DNA from: Dipteris shenzhenensis
Taxonomy: Eukaryota; Polypodiophyta; Polypodiopsida; Gleicheniales
DNA length: 64,000 nt
Reading direction: 5' to 3' (one strand)
NCBI GenBank assembly: GCA_047967505.1
Contig: CM106538.1
Shown here: piece after piece, positions 11,848 to 22,620 of the stretch
Layout of the letters: each line of letters begins with the position of its first letter
Position numbering within the stretch: position 1 is the first letter of the stretch
Program-made: the position numbers and the translations under genes
The notes under the pieces: model-generated
What the model was told of the DNA's origin: nothing
The model's database searches: none
Seen by the model: only the letters and a program-made list of their open reading frames with translations

Positions 11848-12187
11848 GTGAAAGCATGCTACAGTGTGTAAAAAAGTACTCTTTTTGGCAAAGGTTCTAG
11901 CATAGATATAGTACTAAATTGTGTACTAAAAGGCATTGATAGTTGGATTAGATTTCCACATATCGAGGAAACCATGATCTACAATCTGCAATCCACTCTC
12001 AATTGAGGATGATTTCCCCGCACATCAAGGAATCTACGATCTGCAATCTACTCTCAATTAACTCTCTTCTCTCTTGTGGAATCACTCGCACATGTTTGAA
12101 ACCATCGACACTCGACTCTCTTCTCTATCGTGGAGTCCTGTCCCTATAATTATCTCTGCTCATCTTCACTAGAGGTCCATTGCTCTC

Positions 12188-12340
12188 TCTCTCCCAGAGG
12201 TCCATTGCTCTCTCTCTCTCTCTCTGGCTCTCTCCATTCTCTGTGCAAACTGGCTCTCCCCTTGTCTCTCATTGAAGCCCTTGCACTTTGGACCGTATAT
12301 TCTCTCTGGCACAAAACCAATTATGTTTGAGTGATTCTAT

Positions 12341-12375
<35 letters not shown>

Positions 12376-12378
12376 GAG

Positions 12379-12409
<31 letters not shown>
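12188..12409 (+). repeat. CT microsatellites
   Basis: Pure or nearly pure (CT)n runs at about 12,188-12,235 and 12,342-12,409, interrupted by short words such as tagagct. The frames full of Arg-Glu on the opposite strand are artefacts of this repeat. Confidence 0.9.
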
Positions 12410-12410
<1 letters not shown>

Positions 12411-12502
12411 GGATGACTTTCTCGTACAGTAAGATTGAGCATGCATGTTTTGATGTATTGTCTTCTTGTGTCATTCATTAATTTATGATTTACCATTGAA
12501 AT

Positions 12503-14150
12503 ATGGTTGTGCATAGGATGGAGAATTCCACACTAGAAGTGCCACACCATGAAGGGAACTCACTCAATGCACTGCCACAACATTGCTCCGAAAGTAACAT
12601 GAGACACTTGACATTAACAGTTGTGCGACATTTCAAGCATACCATAAAGGACTTGGACTTGAGAACGAAGGCTGACATTTTGTCTAAGGTTATAAAACAT
12701 CAAGATATGCAAGAGATTGTTGATGAGACAAATTTGCAAAGCCAATTCATATCAATGGCAATAGTGGATAATCTAAAGACATCATTGAGTCTTATAGAAA
12801 AGAGTAGAAAGTGTTGATAAGTTAGCTACGAAGAGAGTAGCTCTCCACATGATTGCTAACACTTAAGCATTTAAAAAATATAGTGATAGCAAAGTAGCTA
12901 AAGCCCTTGGAATTCAAGCACGAAATCTGAAGAAACATTGCGTGGACATAAAACAAGCTTCCTTCAAATGGGTAGATGGAGGTCGAAAGCATAGACATGA
13001 TTCCTTAAGTTGTGAGGTTGTTCAATGTGTTGTCTAGTTCTGGAAAGACAACACCAGGGTTTCCCTAAACAAGAAGGATGTTTGCAGGCATAGGCTTGGC
13101 CCAAAAAAGCATGCAATACATCCCACCCATTTCTTGGAGCTCACAGAGGTGCATCTTCCTTCTTTCAACGAAGCCAAAGTTACATACTATTATTTGGTAC
13201 TCTTTACAACTATTTAGTACTGTCAAGGATAATATTAGTATTGTTCAAATGTTAAAGCTAACATTTAACACTGTACGAAAGCGGTCATGGCAAGGGAGAA
13301 CATGATTGGGATGGTATAGTCATAAAGCATGCACTAACCAGTGAGCAATTGGATGTAAAGGGTGCAAAGCTACAAAATGCACACGATGTTGTGGAATGGT
13401 TGGCATGGAAGATGGGAGATGATTCTAAACAAAGGCTCTTTGTAGAAGTAAAGGTTGGTGATGTTGACAGGTCTAAAGCATGGAACTGCCAGACCATCAA
13501 AGGAAGTCGTTCAACACACTGCATCTTGGGTTTTAGTAACAAAGATCCCACATAAGCCTTGTTTAGACATTTGCCATGCTTTTGTTCATTTTGCATGGAT
13601 TAAACGTGGGATAAGTGCACCAATTTATCTCATGCAAGTCCATGGACCTTGAACAGGCTAGAGCCCATCAATGGACAGACTGTAGCAAACATGGAGAAGG
13701 AATCCATAACATATGCGATGGATAGAGACCATTTGGCTGACATGCTTCAGATGGGTGACCATTTTGCAGTACTATGTTCCACAAAAAACAAAGATAATGA
13801 GGATTATTATGTGGTGTTGTGCTCAAAATAAAAAATAGTCTTCATAGAACAAGAGACGAATGGCTGGGGTAATGTCTTCAACATTGGGGATCAAGTGGTT
13901 TCTGGGATCTTTTATGCAAAAATCCCAAAATGCAAAAGCAGTTATGCATTACTAAAAGATGCACCTCCTGCTATAGTGCATGCTGATACGGTGTTGGCAA
14001 TAAAGTTCCAAATGTTGCAAGCAAAGCACAAGGTTAAAGGCCAGAGAACAGTGTTTCGTGTACCCCAAGAGGTGTAGGAACAAATCTTGGCAAACATTTC
14101 TCTATAAGAACTGTTGCTGAGCATGTATTTTTGCAATGGCTCTTACATAG
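12503..14150 (+). pseudogene. Decayed gene of unknown family, possibly transposon-derived
   Basis: A chain of plus-strand frames in one order: 12503-12817 (104 codons, helical), a continuation at about 12,813-13,150 with two stops, then 13349-13555, 13649-13831 and 13895-14077. The second piece holds a helix-turn-helix-like segment (SDSKVAKALGIQARNLKKHC) and a motif FWKDNTRVSLNKKDV followed by HPTHFLELT. The C-terminal part has GDHFAVLCSTKNKDNEDYYVV and a W-x-N-V-F-N-I-G-D-Q-V-V-S-G pattern. Frameshifts lie near 13.5 and 13.65 kb. The pieces look like one protein of about 500 residues. I do not recognise the family with confidence. A DNA-binding protein of a transposon is one possibility, given the surrounding inverted repeats. 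Confidence 0.5.
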
Positions 14151-14239
14151 TTTTATGCACGTTTTGTATTTTTAGCTGCCCCTTTGGGGGTTACTTTTTG
14201 TAATACAAAGACATCTTGTTTCTCTTGGAGATGCTCTGC

Positions 14240-14501
14240 AATGAGGAGCTTTAATAGTGTTTAGTACTATTATTTTCAATTGTGTACTATTATATTATTA
14301 CTGTTTAGGTACTGCTGTCATATCATACTATTAGCCCTATTTTTTAGTGATTGTGTACTATTGTAGTAATTTTTGTAGTTCATATCAAGTTTGTTCTACT
14401 GTCATATCATACTACTTATTACTATTTGTTAAGTACTATTTAGTACTATGTACTACTATCTTAAGTAACTCATCTACTGCTGTTAATTGAGAGAGAGAGA
14501 G

Positions 14502-14536
<35 letters not shown>

Positions 14537-14630
14537 AATTGTACTACTATCATATCATACTACTTAGTACTATTTGGTTAGTATTATGTGATACTATGTA
14601 GTACTATCTTAAGTAGCACATCTGCTATCG

Positions 14631-14679
<49 letters not shown>

Positions 14680-14700
14680 CATTGTACTACTGTCATATCA
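14240..14700 (+). repeat. AGTACTA-rich repeats with two GA microsatellites
   Basis: Words such as agtactatttagtactatg recur from 14,240. A unit of about 145 bp (actactatcttaagta, catctgct, attga, (GA)n, gaacaattgtactac) is present twice, with GA tracts at about 14,489-14,534 and 14,634-14,677. The motif is the reverse complement of the array at 16.6-17.3 kb. Confidence 0.75.
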
Positions 14701-15589
14701 TATTTGTGTAATGTTCCTCTTTTTAATATATTGCACTTATTATTCAGAATAAGCCATACAAAATCAGAAGGCGCCATATAAAATCATAATGAGACATATA
14801 GAATCAGTCATATGATATTACGGAGCCCAAACGGCTTGGATACAATAGCTTTGTGCTACACTCCACACACCCCAATATACAACCTGGTCAGGCTTGGATA
14901 CATACAGTAGCTCTATGGCGCTACACTCCACACACCCCAATATACTATGTTCTAGGAAGGAATGACCCTAGAACATACGAGCGTTCAGCCCTTCTTCCTC
15001 AGCATCCTTGTTAGTAGCCGACCCGAGGGACTGTCGTCTCGGACATCTGAAGTTGCTATTTCTTCTTGGCCATACCCTGCATCTATAAGGTCTCTAAAGA
15101 TGTTATCAGCCCTTTTTGCAATTCCATCCTGTAACTTTAGAGCAGAAGACTATATAGCTCTATTACACAGCTCTATTACACATTGATGGATCTGTAATGC
15201 CAGTAAAAAACAACCAACTATATGAGCACCATAATAGACATGACACATGATTCCTTAGCTTAGACATGACTAAGAATTAGTATTATTTTATCCAAAATCA
15301 ATTTTGGTACTGTATGGTTGAGCAAAAAAAAACATAAACGATAACATATAAAAAAGGACCATATATTTTATTGCATCGACATTGGCTATTTATGCACTGG
15401 TTAAAACAATGGCTCACCTAGTACTTTTATCAGCAAACACCAATACCATTTAATAGCACCAATACCATGTAAGAGCACCAATACATTTATCAACTCACCA
15501 CTAATTTTATCAGCAAAGTAACCAGCAAAGTCTGTATTATGAAGTAACCAGTACAAGTCTATATTTAGAAAGTAACAACATTTATATTC

Positions 15590-16490
15590 ATCAATGTACA
15601 AGTCCTTTACAATCTGGCCTGCAAGGCCTAGTGTATGGTGGTATTGGTTTACATAAGGATTATGCCTAAGAATTTGTTGGCACATCTCATGTGGAAGGTT
15701 TGCTATTCTTTGTTGGATGATAAACTAATCTATGGGCTTTGGATCTTTAGTCAACAATGAAATGACATCATCAACACACCCCATGTCATCATAATCTTAG
15801 AAAAGATTGCAATGAATAATTTGGCTAGATGCTCACCACGAGCAGTTGCAATGCACTCAATCACATGGCCTTCATAAGGGTATTTCATTGTAAAGGTAGG
15901 AACACTTTCTATGGCATTTGCTAAATCCAATAAGTATGGGAGCAACTGATGTGATAGTTCATCATCTCATTAGGATCTCTTTCATAGGCGAAAGGAGTTA
16001 TGTAGGAATCGGGTGGATTTAATGCTGCTTTCAAAGGAGTGTCGTCAACCAAGAGTGTGTTCATGGGATCATAGTCAATGTCATGTGCAACCAATGCACT
16101 AAATGGCTTAAGCAGACACATCTCATCCAGTCATGTTGGGTGGCAAAATTCTTCCCTTGTACAACAATCCTCTTGTGCAAAGTTGAATAGGAACTTGAAC
16201 ACATCCCAATTTGCTTTCTATCAAAGACACTATGGAACTGACATTTCTCCTTGTCATACTACTCCATGTAGCCATCTCAAAATGCTCCCACAAAGATTTC
16301 ATGAAATTGATCAACTATGGGTGCAAAGAGATGACATGGTTGCCTAATTTATAAACATCACCACCTTGGGACATTTTAGGAGCAGTCCGCCACCACCTCT
16401 TTAACAATATTCCATTCAAATCAAAGATTAACTTTTTTTGAGGCAGAATATTTTTGAGCAGATAATCAAACGTTGTCCCAAGAACTACTT
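15590..16490 (-). pseudogene. FCP1/NIF-type HAD phosphatase fragment
   Basis: On the minus strand from about 16,470 the frame reads KKLIFDLNGILLKRWW, the catalytic DxNG-type motif of a plant FCP1-like subgroup (DxDGT/V in classical members). Next is LWEHFEMATWSSMTRRNVSSIV, matching the F-x-x-x-x-W-S-S/T block. After a frameshift comes NTLLVDDTPLKAALNPPDSY (15921-16121), the L-V-D-D-S/T-P-x-K block. Then LLPYLLDLANAIESVPTF (15751-15945) and a helical tail to about 15,590. Classical members dephosphorylate Ser of the RNA polymerase II C-terminal domain; the role of this subgroup is less certain. One stop and at least two frameshifts make it a pseudogene. No introns are evident over roughly 290 codons. 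Confidence 0.7.
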
Positions 16491-16599
16491 ATCGGGAAGA
16501 AAACCCAGCCGGCAGTGTTTAGTGAGTGCAGAGGTTGTGGCTTAATCTTTGAGCCCACGAATTTGAAATTGTTGAAGAGGATTGGCTTCCCTACGAAGA

Positions 16600-17290
16600 A
16601 CTTTGATATATAGTACTACATGCTAGGTGGTGCTAATATTACTAAATGTTGAACAGTCCTAAATGCTAAATAGTACTAAATGCTAAATAGTGTTGAATAG
16701 TACTACATGCCAAATACTACTAAATGCCAAATAGTATTGAATGTTAAATAGTGTTAAAACACACAGTACTAGTAGCAGTGCTAGATAATGCTAAATAGTA
16801 CTAAATGCTTAGTAGTATTTAAACTTTTTAGCTATTCTTTTAGTACTAAATACATAGTACTAGCAGTGCTAGATCATGTTGAAACACAACTGTACTAGCA
16901 GTGTTAGATAGTGCCAAATAGTACTAAATGCTTATGCTTTTAGTACTAAATGCTAAATAGTACTAAATGCTAGGTAGTGCTAATATTACTAAATGCTGAA
17001 CAATCCTAAATGCTAAATAGTACTTAATGCTAAATAGTGCTGAATAGTACCCAAAATACTACTAAATGCCAAATACTGTTAAATGCTAAATAGTGCTGAA
17101 ACACATAGCACTAGCAGTGCTAGATAGTGCTAAATAGTACTACTGAATGCTAAATAGTGCTGAATACTACTAAATGCTAAGTAGTGCTAAATAGTACTAA
17201 AGTCTAGATAGTGCAAAATGTTAAACATTGCTAAATGCCAAATAGTTCTAAATCCTAAATACATAAACAATACTAAGTTCGTACTAAATA
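16600..17290 (+). repeat. Degenerate array of a taaatgctaaatagtac unit
   Basis: Dozens of imperfect copies of words like agtactaaatgctaaatagt, with a basic period near 17 bp mixed with variants (gtgctgaaacac, agcagtgctagat). The pattern ends near 17,290. It is the reverse complement of the 14.24-14.6 kb motif, so the two arrays lie in inverted orientation around the FCP1-like fragment. Confidence 0.8.
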
Positions 17291-17663
17291 ACTGACTTCA
17301 AATGTTCAACATGTACAATATTATATTACTCTATTGAGTAGACCCATGTCAATGTCCTGCCAGAAAATTCGAGGTGGAAATCAGAGTTCAAAAGTTTGAA
17401 AGTGGAAGCTGGAAATCAAAAGTTCAGAAGTTCAAAAGTGGAAGTGATAGAGTGCAGGTTCGAAAGTGAAACACCTAAGAGGAGACACAGTGCATGAAAA
17501 TGTGTGTATGAGCATGAGAATGCTTATAGGAGAATATCTTGTGCATGAGAATCTGTAATCAATAAATATATTACTACACATTGATTTGAGAAATCTCTCC
17601 ATATTGCACACTACTTAGTACTACCACATTCTTGCCAATAGTACATACACTGTAGCATGCTTT

Positions 17664-17825
17664 CACCCGAGAAGAGGGAGTAGGAGCAGAGGGGGATATG
17701 GGGGAGGAGAGAGTAGGAGGGGAGGGAGAAGAGGGTGGGATATGTGGAAGGAGGAGAAAGAGGAGGGGAGGAAGAGGGTGGGTATATTGGAGTGGAGGAA
17801 AACAGGAAGGGGTGATAGAGTAGGA
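17664..17825 (+). repeat. Purine-rich tract
   Basis: About 160 bp of almost pure G and A on the plus strand (gagaagagggagtaggagca and similar). A comparable tract lies at 11,690-11,845, just outside the other end of the TIR unit. Confidence 0.8.
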
Positions 17826-18330
17826 GTGGTCACAAGGTAGAAATTAAATGCCAGGGGTAGGTAAAGGAAAAGGGCTTCACATCTAAACTTAAAGGCTTAG
17901 CAAAGGCCCTCTCCCCGGAAAAGTGACCTTATGAAGTGAAAACCCTACCTTCATTTTTCATATTGTATGTCGGATTAAACTCACACACCTCGAATGATGC
18001 GATGTCCATTCGATGATGGAGCATGGAACCATGTAGCATGTATGATGGTAATAACTCTTCCATTCTCATGCACCCACAAGGAGGAATGGTCACAAGGTAG
18101 GCATTAAATGCTAGGGGTAGGTAAAGGAAAAGGGCTTCACATCTAAACGTGAAGTCTTAGAAAATCCCCTTTCCCCAAAAGTGAGACCTTATGAAGGGAA
18201 AGCCCTAGTACCTTCATTTTCCATATTGTATGCCAAATTAAACAAACACATGAACGGGGTGGTGGATGATGGAGGATGAAACCATGCAGCATGTATGATG
18301 GTAATAACTCTCCCATTCTCATGCACCCAC
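17826..18330 (+). repeat. Tandem duplication of about 250-260 bp
   Basis: ggtcacaaggtag starts at 17828 and again at 18088. Both units go on through ggtaggtaaaggaaaagggc, the cattttcatattgtatg region and gtagcatgtatgatggtaat, and end at cattctcatgcaccca (18061 and 18314). Divergence is moderate, with small indels. The minus-strand frames of 66-82 codons here are not convincing genes. Confidence 0.8.
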
Positions 18331-18439
18331 ATCGGCACGTCACTTATACAATTGCCACCTATGGCAGAGGTATTTTGCATGTCAACATCATCTAAATTAG
18401 GCAATCTGGTTACGTAACCATGCCATGTACATTCCATGT

Positions 18440-18748
18440 AGGAGCCCTTCTAAGGTATTACCTAGCCCTAAGGTTAATACTTATGAATAGGGTACTTGAT
18501 ATTAGTAATAGCCATGAGATACGTTAGTAGGATTAGTCATAGTTGTTAGTACATTTAGTTAGCATTAGTAATATGATTAGTTAGGATTAGTAAGTCATAT
18601 TTTGGATTAATAATAGAGGTATTAGTAGGATAGGTCAAGTAGTGCTAGTTGGGTTAGTAGGATTAATAGGTTATGTTATTAGTTAATATAAGTATTAATA
18701 TATTTAATATTAGTTAATACCTCAATCCAGATATTACCTAAATTTGAT
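18440..18748 (+). repeat. AT-rich ttagtaggatta-type repeats
   Basis: Degenerate repeats of attagtaggattag and similar words from about 18,490 to 18,710. They adjoin the truncated end of copia fragment C2. No gene is seen. Confidence 0.55.
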
Positions 18749-21700
18749 AGACTGGGTTATTTGCCAAGTGTATACTACTCATGTTGTCATAATAAATGAC
18801 AACTGGCCCATCTGTAGACTGATGCATATCATAAGGTAGCTTATGCAACCAAGCTGCCTCACATGCAGCCATTACTGCACCCCTGTACTTAGCCTCTGTG
18901 CTCGACAAGGAAACTGTAGGCTATTTCCAAAAGAGAACACATATCCACTGGTAGGTCGTCTATCAGAAATACTACCCGCCCAATCGGCATCAGTGTATCC
19001 ATGCAACTGTATCTAAACCCCAGTCTCATAAAATAGTTTATACTGCAATGTGGACTTCACATATCTCAGTATGCATCTAGCTGCATCCAAATGTGGTTTC
19101 CTTGGAGCCTGCATAAACTGACTTACCAGCCCAACAACATAGCTCAAATTTGGCCTGGTAATAGTCATATAAATCAAACTTCCTACTATGCGTTTGTACA
19201 TAGTAGGGTCTTCCACCTTCATCTGTGCTCAACTTCACATTCTACTCCAAAGGAACTAAAATAGGCTTACAGTGTGTCATCCCATATTTGGACAGCATGT
19301 CCGATCTATATTGCCTCTGCAAGAGCCATATCCCACTTGTGGATCTAATCACCTTAGTGCCCAAGAAATAATGCAGCTCTCCCAAATCCTTCATCTCAAA
19401 CTTCTACTTCAATAGCATTTTCATATGAAGGATATCTTCATCACTATCACCTGTGATGATTAAATCATCAACATAAATGACAAGCAGTATAATGCCTTTC
19501 TCTGTTTTTCTCACATGAAGTGAGAAATCTGCCTTGGAAATCTGAAAGCCAATAGTGAAAAGATACTATCCTATCTTGTCAAACCATGCTCTGGGTGCTT
19601 GCTTCAAGCCATACAAGGCTTTCTTCAACCTACAAACAAACTCAAGATGAACAGCATGAACATAACCTGGTGGCTACTCCATATAGACCTCTTCTTGCAA
19701 ATCACCATATGCAAGAAAGCATTCTTTACATCCATCTGATGTAAAGGCCATCCCTTTGATGTAGCCATAGCAATGACTGCTCTTACGGTTTCCATCCTTA
19801 CAACGGGACTGAATTTTTCTTAATAATCAATGCCATATGTCTGTGCATACCCCTTGACAACTAATCTTGCCTTGTATCTGTTCACAGAACCATTTGCATT
19901 GTGCTTCGCCTTATAAACCCACTTGCGGCCAATTGCATTCTTATCTTTAGGCAAAGGCACCAATTCCCATGTAGCATTTGCGTCCATGGCTTTCTCCCAT
20001 TTTTCTTTTCCCATGGCTTGCTCAAAGAAGTGGGTTCTGGTTCATGTATCACTTTGACCATATAGGCATAGTGAATGGCTGTAAATCCATCATATTTCAG
20101 CCTATCCATAGGATACCTATCTCATGTAGACCTGTACAAAATAGGCTCACTACCAGGTGCTCTCAAAACATCCCTTGTCTTCGTTACTCCAGGTGTAACA
20201 GTAGAAGGAATATCCAACTCATCATCAAGGCTCTGTTTTGTGCCATTGGATTCACCATCCACATAAGAGTGACTTGCATTCACATCAACCATGGGCTGGT
20301 CTACTTTCTCTTTTTCTTTTCGTGATACTTGCATACCACTATCTGCATTACTTTGAGGACGTTCTCTTGATCTCAATCTGTTTGTCCAAGGGAAAGTATG
20401 TGAACCACTACTAGAGGACACTACAGATCCACTAATATTTTGTGATTGCTGCTATGAATTCTGTGCAGCATTACCATTTTGTGCATCTACATCATCAATC
20501 ACATGTACTGGTTTATACCAGCTGCTCATCTTATAAAAAACATCTTTGCTTACTGTAAACTTACGAGTAGAAGGGTTATAGCATCTATACCCTTTCAACT
20601 ACAAAAGAATAACCAATAAAAATGCACTTCTCAGCTTTTGGATCCAATGTGGATCTCAACTCATCTGGCACATGAACATAGGCAATGCAACCAAAAACTT
20701 TCAAATGAGAAATATCTTATTTCCTACCAGTATACTTCTCCTCTGGCGTCATGCCATGTATTGCTACAGTGGGAGTCCTGTTCATTATGTAGATTGCTGT
20801 AGCAACTGCTTCAGCCCAATAATAATCTCATAGGTCTTTTTCATTGAGCATGGCATGAGATACCTCTCCTATATGCCTGTTTTTCCTTTCTGCAAGTCCA
20901 TTTTGCTGTGGGGTATGACTGCATGAATATTGTTGCTTTATGCCATGCTCCTGCAGGAACCTTGCAAACTCATTTAAGAGGTACTCTCCCCCTCCATCTG
21001 ACCTTATGCATTTTATTTGTAGGCCTGTTTCTTTCTCAACTATAGCTTTAAAAGCTTTGAAATGCCCAAACACTTCACTTTTCTTTTTCATAAAATACAC
21101 CTAAACTTTTCTATTGTAGTCATCAATAAAAGTGACAAAATAATGATAGCCTCCAATAGATGCAGCTTTAGTAGTCGACACAGCAGAGTGGATTAATTCC
21201 AATGGCCTCTTACTCTCTTGAACATGTCTAGGAAATGGTTTCCTTGCTTGTTTTCCAAATTAACAGGCTTCACATACCTTATGCATTTTTGCAACCTTGA
21301 ACTTAGGCAATCCTACAACAATATTTTGAACTTATTAAGTCATTTTACATTAACATGACCAATGAGTTTATGCTAGATATCAATATCTACAACTACACCG
21401 GTCCCATGTGCAAACATTGTTGCACTCAATTCAAGCATGTTCGCATCCAATGTAAACATCCTGCCCTTCTTCTTCCATTTTGCTATCAAGTGACCTTTAT
21501 TTTTCATATCCTCAACAAAGCATTCATGAGGATTAAATCTGATTTGCAAGCCTTCGTCAACCATTTGACCAATAGAAACCAGGTTCTTGGTGATATTCAG
21601 ACAAAGAAATACATCAGATAGGTATTTCTTTTTTCTATCCTGCATAGACAAAGAAATTTCACCAATCTGCATGATAGGATGTGCAGTATCATCACCAGTC

Positions 21701-21797
21701 TCCACAAATCCTAGTCTTTTCATTTTTCTTGCATCCTGCATCTATTCTGCATGACCTGTCATGTGGTTTGACGCACCTGAGTCAACATACCACACAT
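18749..21797 (-). mobile_element. C2: truncated Ty1/copia fragment (protease to RNase H)
   Basis: Aligns by eye along most of its length with C1 (34.1-39.6 kb). The minus-strand order is protease tail (21373-21741), integrase (20.83-21.1 kb, SDGGGEYLLNEFARF and TPQQNGLAERKNRHI), linker, RT start (19820-20014, WELVPLPKDKNAIGRKWVYK), then RT/RNase H remnants to 18.75 kb. There are no LTRs. Both ends are internal truncations, at the RNase H region (18,749) and the protease active site (21,797), so the copy was cut down or incompletely inserted. Many stops. Confidence 0.85.
20828..21100 (-). pseudogene. C2 integrase core fragment
   Basis: A 90-codon frame: FGHFKAFKAIVEKETGLQIK, then the catalytic Asp in RSDGGGEYL and the catalytic Glu in NGLAERKNR. 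This is the D-35-E half of a copia integrase. The first Asp motif (HSDVW in relatives) lies upstream beyond stop codons. Confidence 0.8.
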
Positions 21798-22362
21798 TGA
21801 GACCAAACACATTAGCCATTTCTAGATTCCTGGGAGCTCCGAAGGCTTCAAATGGCTCCGTATGGGAGATCAGGTTTCCTTCCCTAAGGAATTGGGTCAT
21901 TAACTTGGAGATGGCTATGGGTCGGCTCCTTGAGGGATTCGAGTTCCCTATGGAAAACACTAGGGCACGTGGAGGTGGTGTGGCCCCCCTTCTTAGGGAA
22001 TTCACCAGGATGTGCATTGCCTCATTAGTTAACGCTATTTGGGTAGCTGGCGGAGGCGATGCCGTTGTGGATCTAACGGGATGTAGGGGTGGCCTTAAGC
22101 TCGCCTTAGTCATGGAATCCATGTAGTTGCTAGTATCAGCATGGGAACGGATGTGTTAAGGCCTCCATTCATTGGAGCAACATGTACGGATGGAAACAAC
22201 CATACTCCAGGAGGGGGTGGGTCATGGGGCATGGGAATGGTGGTTTCATGCAATGAGAAATAGGGTGGAGCCTATGGAGCCACATAGTTGATGAAAGTTG
22301 GTGGCACATGGATGGTTGGGGGTTCATAAGATGCCCCGCCTTGACAGCCTCTCGCATACCCT
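21798..22362 (-). pseudogene. Proline-rich reading frame, part downstream of the A1 insertion
   Basis: On the minus strand from 22,357 the frame reads YARGCQGGASYEPPTIHVPP and on to PMPHDPPPPGVWLFP, with one TAG, then degrades. Removing A1 and one copy of its ACCCT duplication makes it continuous with the frame at 29,677-29,800 (next entry). It has many Pro, His and Tyr. The family is not recognised. A Pro-rich gag of an unidentified element or a host gene remnant are both possible. Near 21,797 it is fused to the cut end of C2, so the 126-codon frame at 21742-22122 is a chimera. Confidence 0.4.
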
Positions 22363-22620
22363 TGTTGAGAGTTCACGCTCAACATCATGTGATCATGTGT
22401 GCATAGCACCATCACGTGATCATATGTGCATAGCACTAACCTTATAGAGTGCTATAAAGGAAAGGGTTAGATCCCCTAACCCTAACCCTAAAAGGGTTTG
22501 TATATATTCTATTTTTTCAACTAATTCTAGTGTACAGTTAGTCATTTTGTGGTGTGCTCTCTAGCTGTGCCCTCTCTCCTCATCTCCACTCTTCTCCTCT
22601 CCCCTCTTCATATTTTGTCA
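22363..22620 (+). repeat. A1 5' LTR
   Basis: Starts TGTTGAGAG and ends TTTTGTCA. It contains two copies of a gatcat-gtgcatagcac segment, a CACGTG palindrome (22413-22418), a TATAAA box (22453-22458) and a plant-telomere-like ccctaaccctaaccctaaaa (22474-22493). These would form the U3 promoter. A short inverted repeat GTTGAG/CTCAAC lies at the very start. Confidence 0.95.
22453..22458 (+). promoter_or_regulatory. Putative TATA box in the A1 LTR
   Basis: TATAAA in gctataaaggaaaggg, about 170 bp before the LTR end, in the usual U3 position. A CACGTG (G-box core) lies 35 bp upstream. The same layout occurs in the 3' LTR. Confidence 0.5.

Larger units (their letters stand above)
11848..17666. mobile_element. 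Candidate TIR DNA transposon (degenerate) with internal gene fragments
   Basis: A perfect 20-bp inverted pair, GTGAAAGCATGCTACAGTGT at 11848-11867 and its complement ending at 17666, bounds 5.8 kb. Inward of both ends the similarity continues with gaps: GTACT, then TTGGCAA, then TAGTACTAA. That makes imperfect terminal inverted repeats of about 75-95 bp. Inside are AGTACT-rich arrays in opposite orientations, a decayed plus-strand gene (12.5-14.15 kb) and a minus-strand FCP1-like fragment (15.6-16.5 kb). I see no convincing target duplication. Both flanks are purine-rich, so a duplication could be obscured. The superfamily is not assigned. Confidence 0.45.

Noticed and set aside
12269-12514. 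Frame rich in Arg-Glu repeats
   Set aside because: Direct translation of a CT/GA microsatellite.
16600-17290. CRISPR-like regular repeats
   Set aside because: No constant repeat with unique spacers; it is a degenerate short-period array in a eukaryotic sequence.
22474-22496. Telomere-like ccctaaccctaaccctaaa
   Set aside because: Only two to three units, and part of the A-family LTR (also in the 3' LTR and in A2), so it is not an interstitial telomere.
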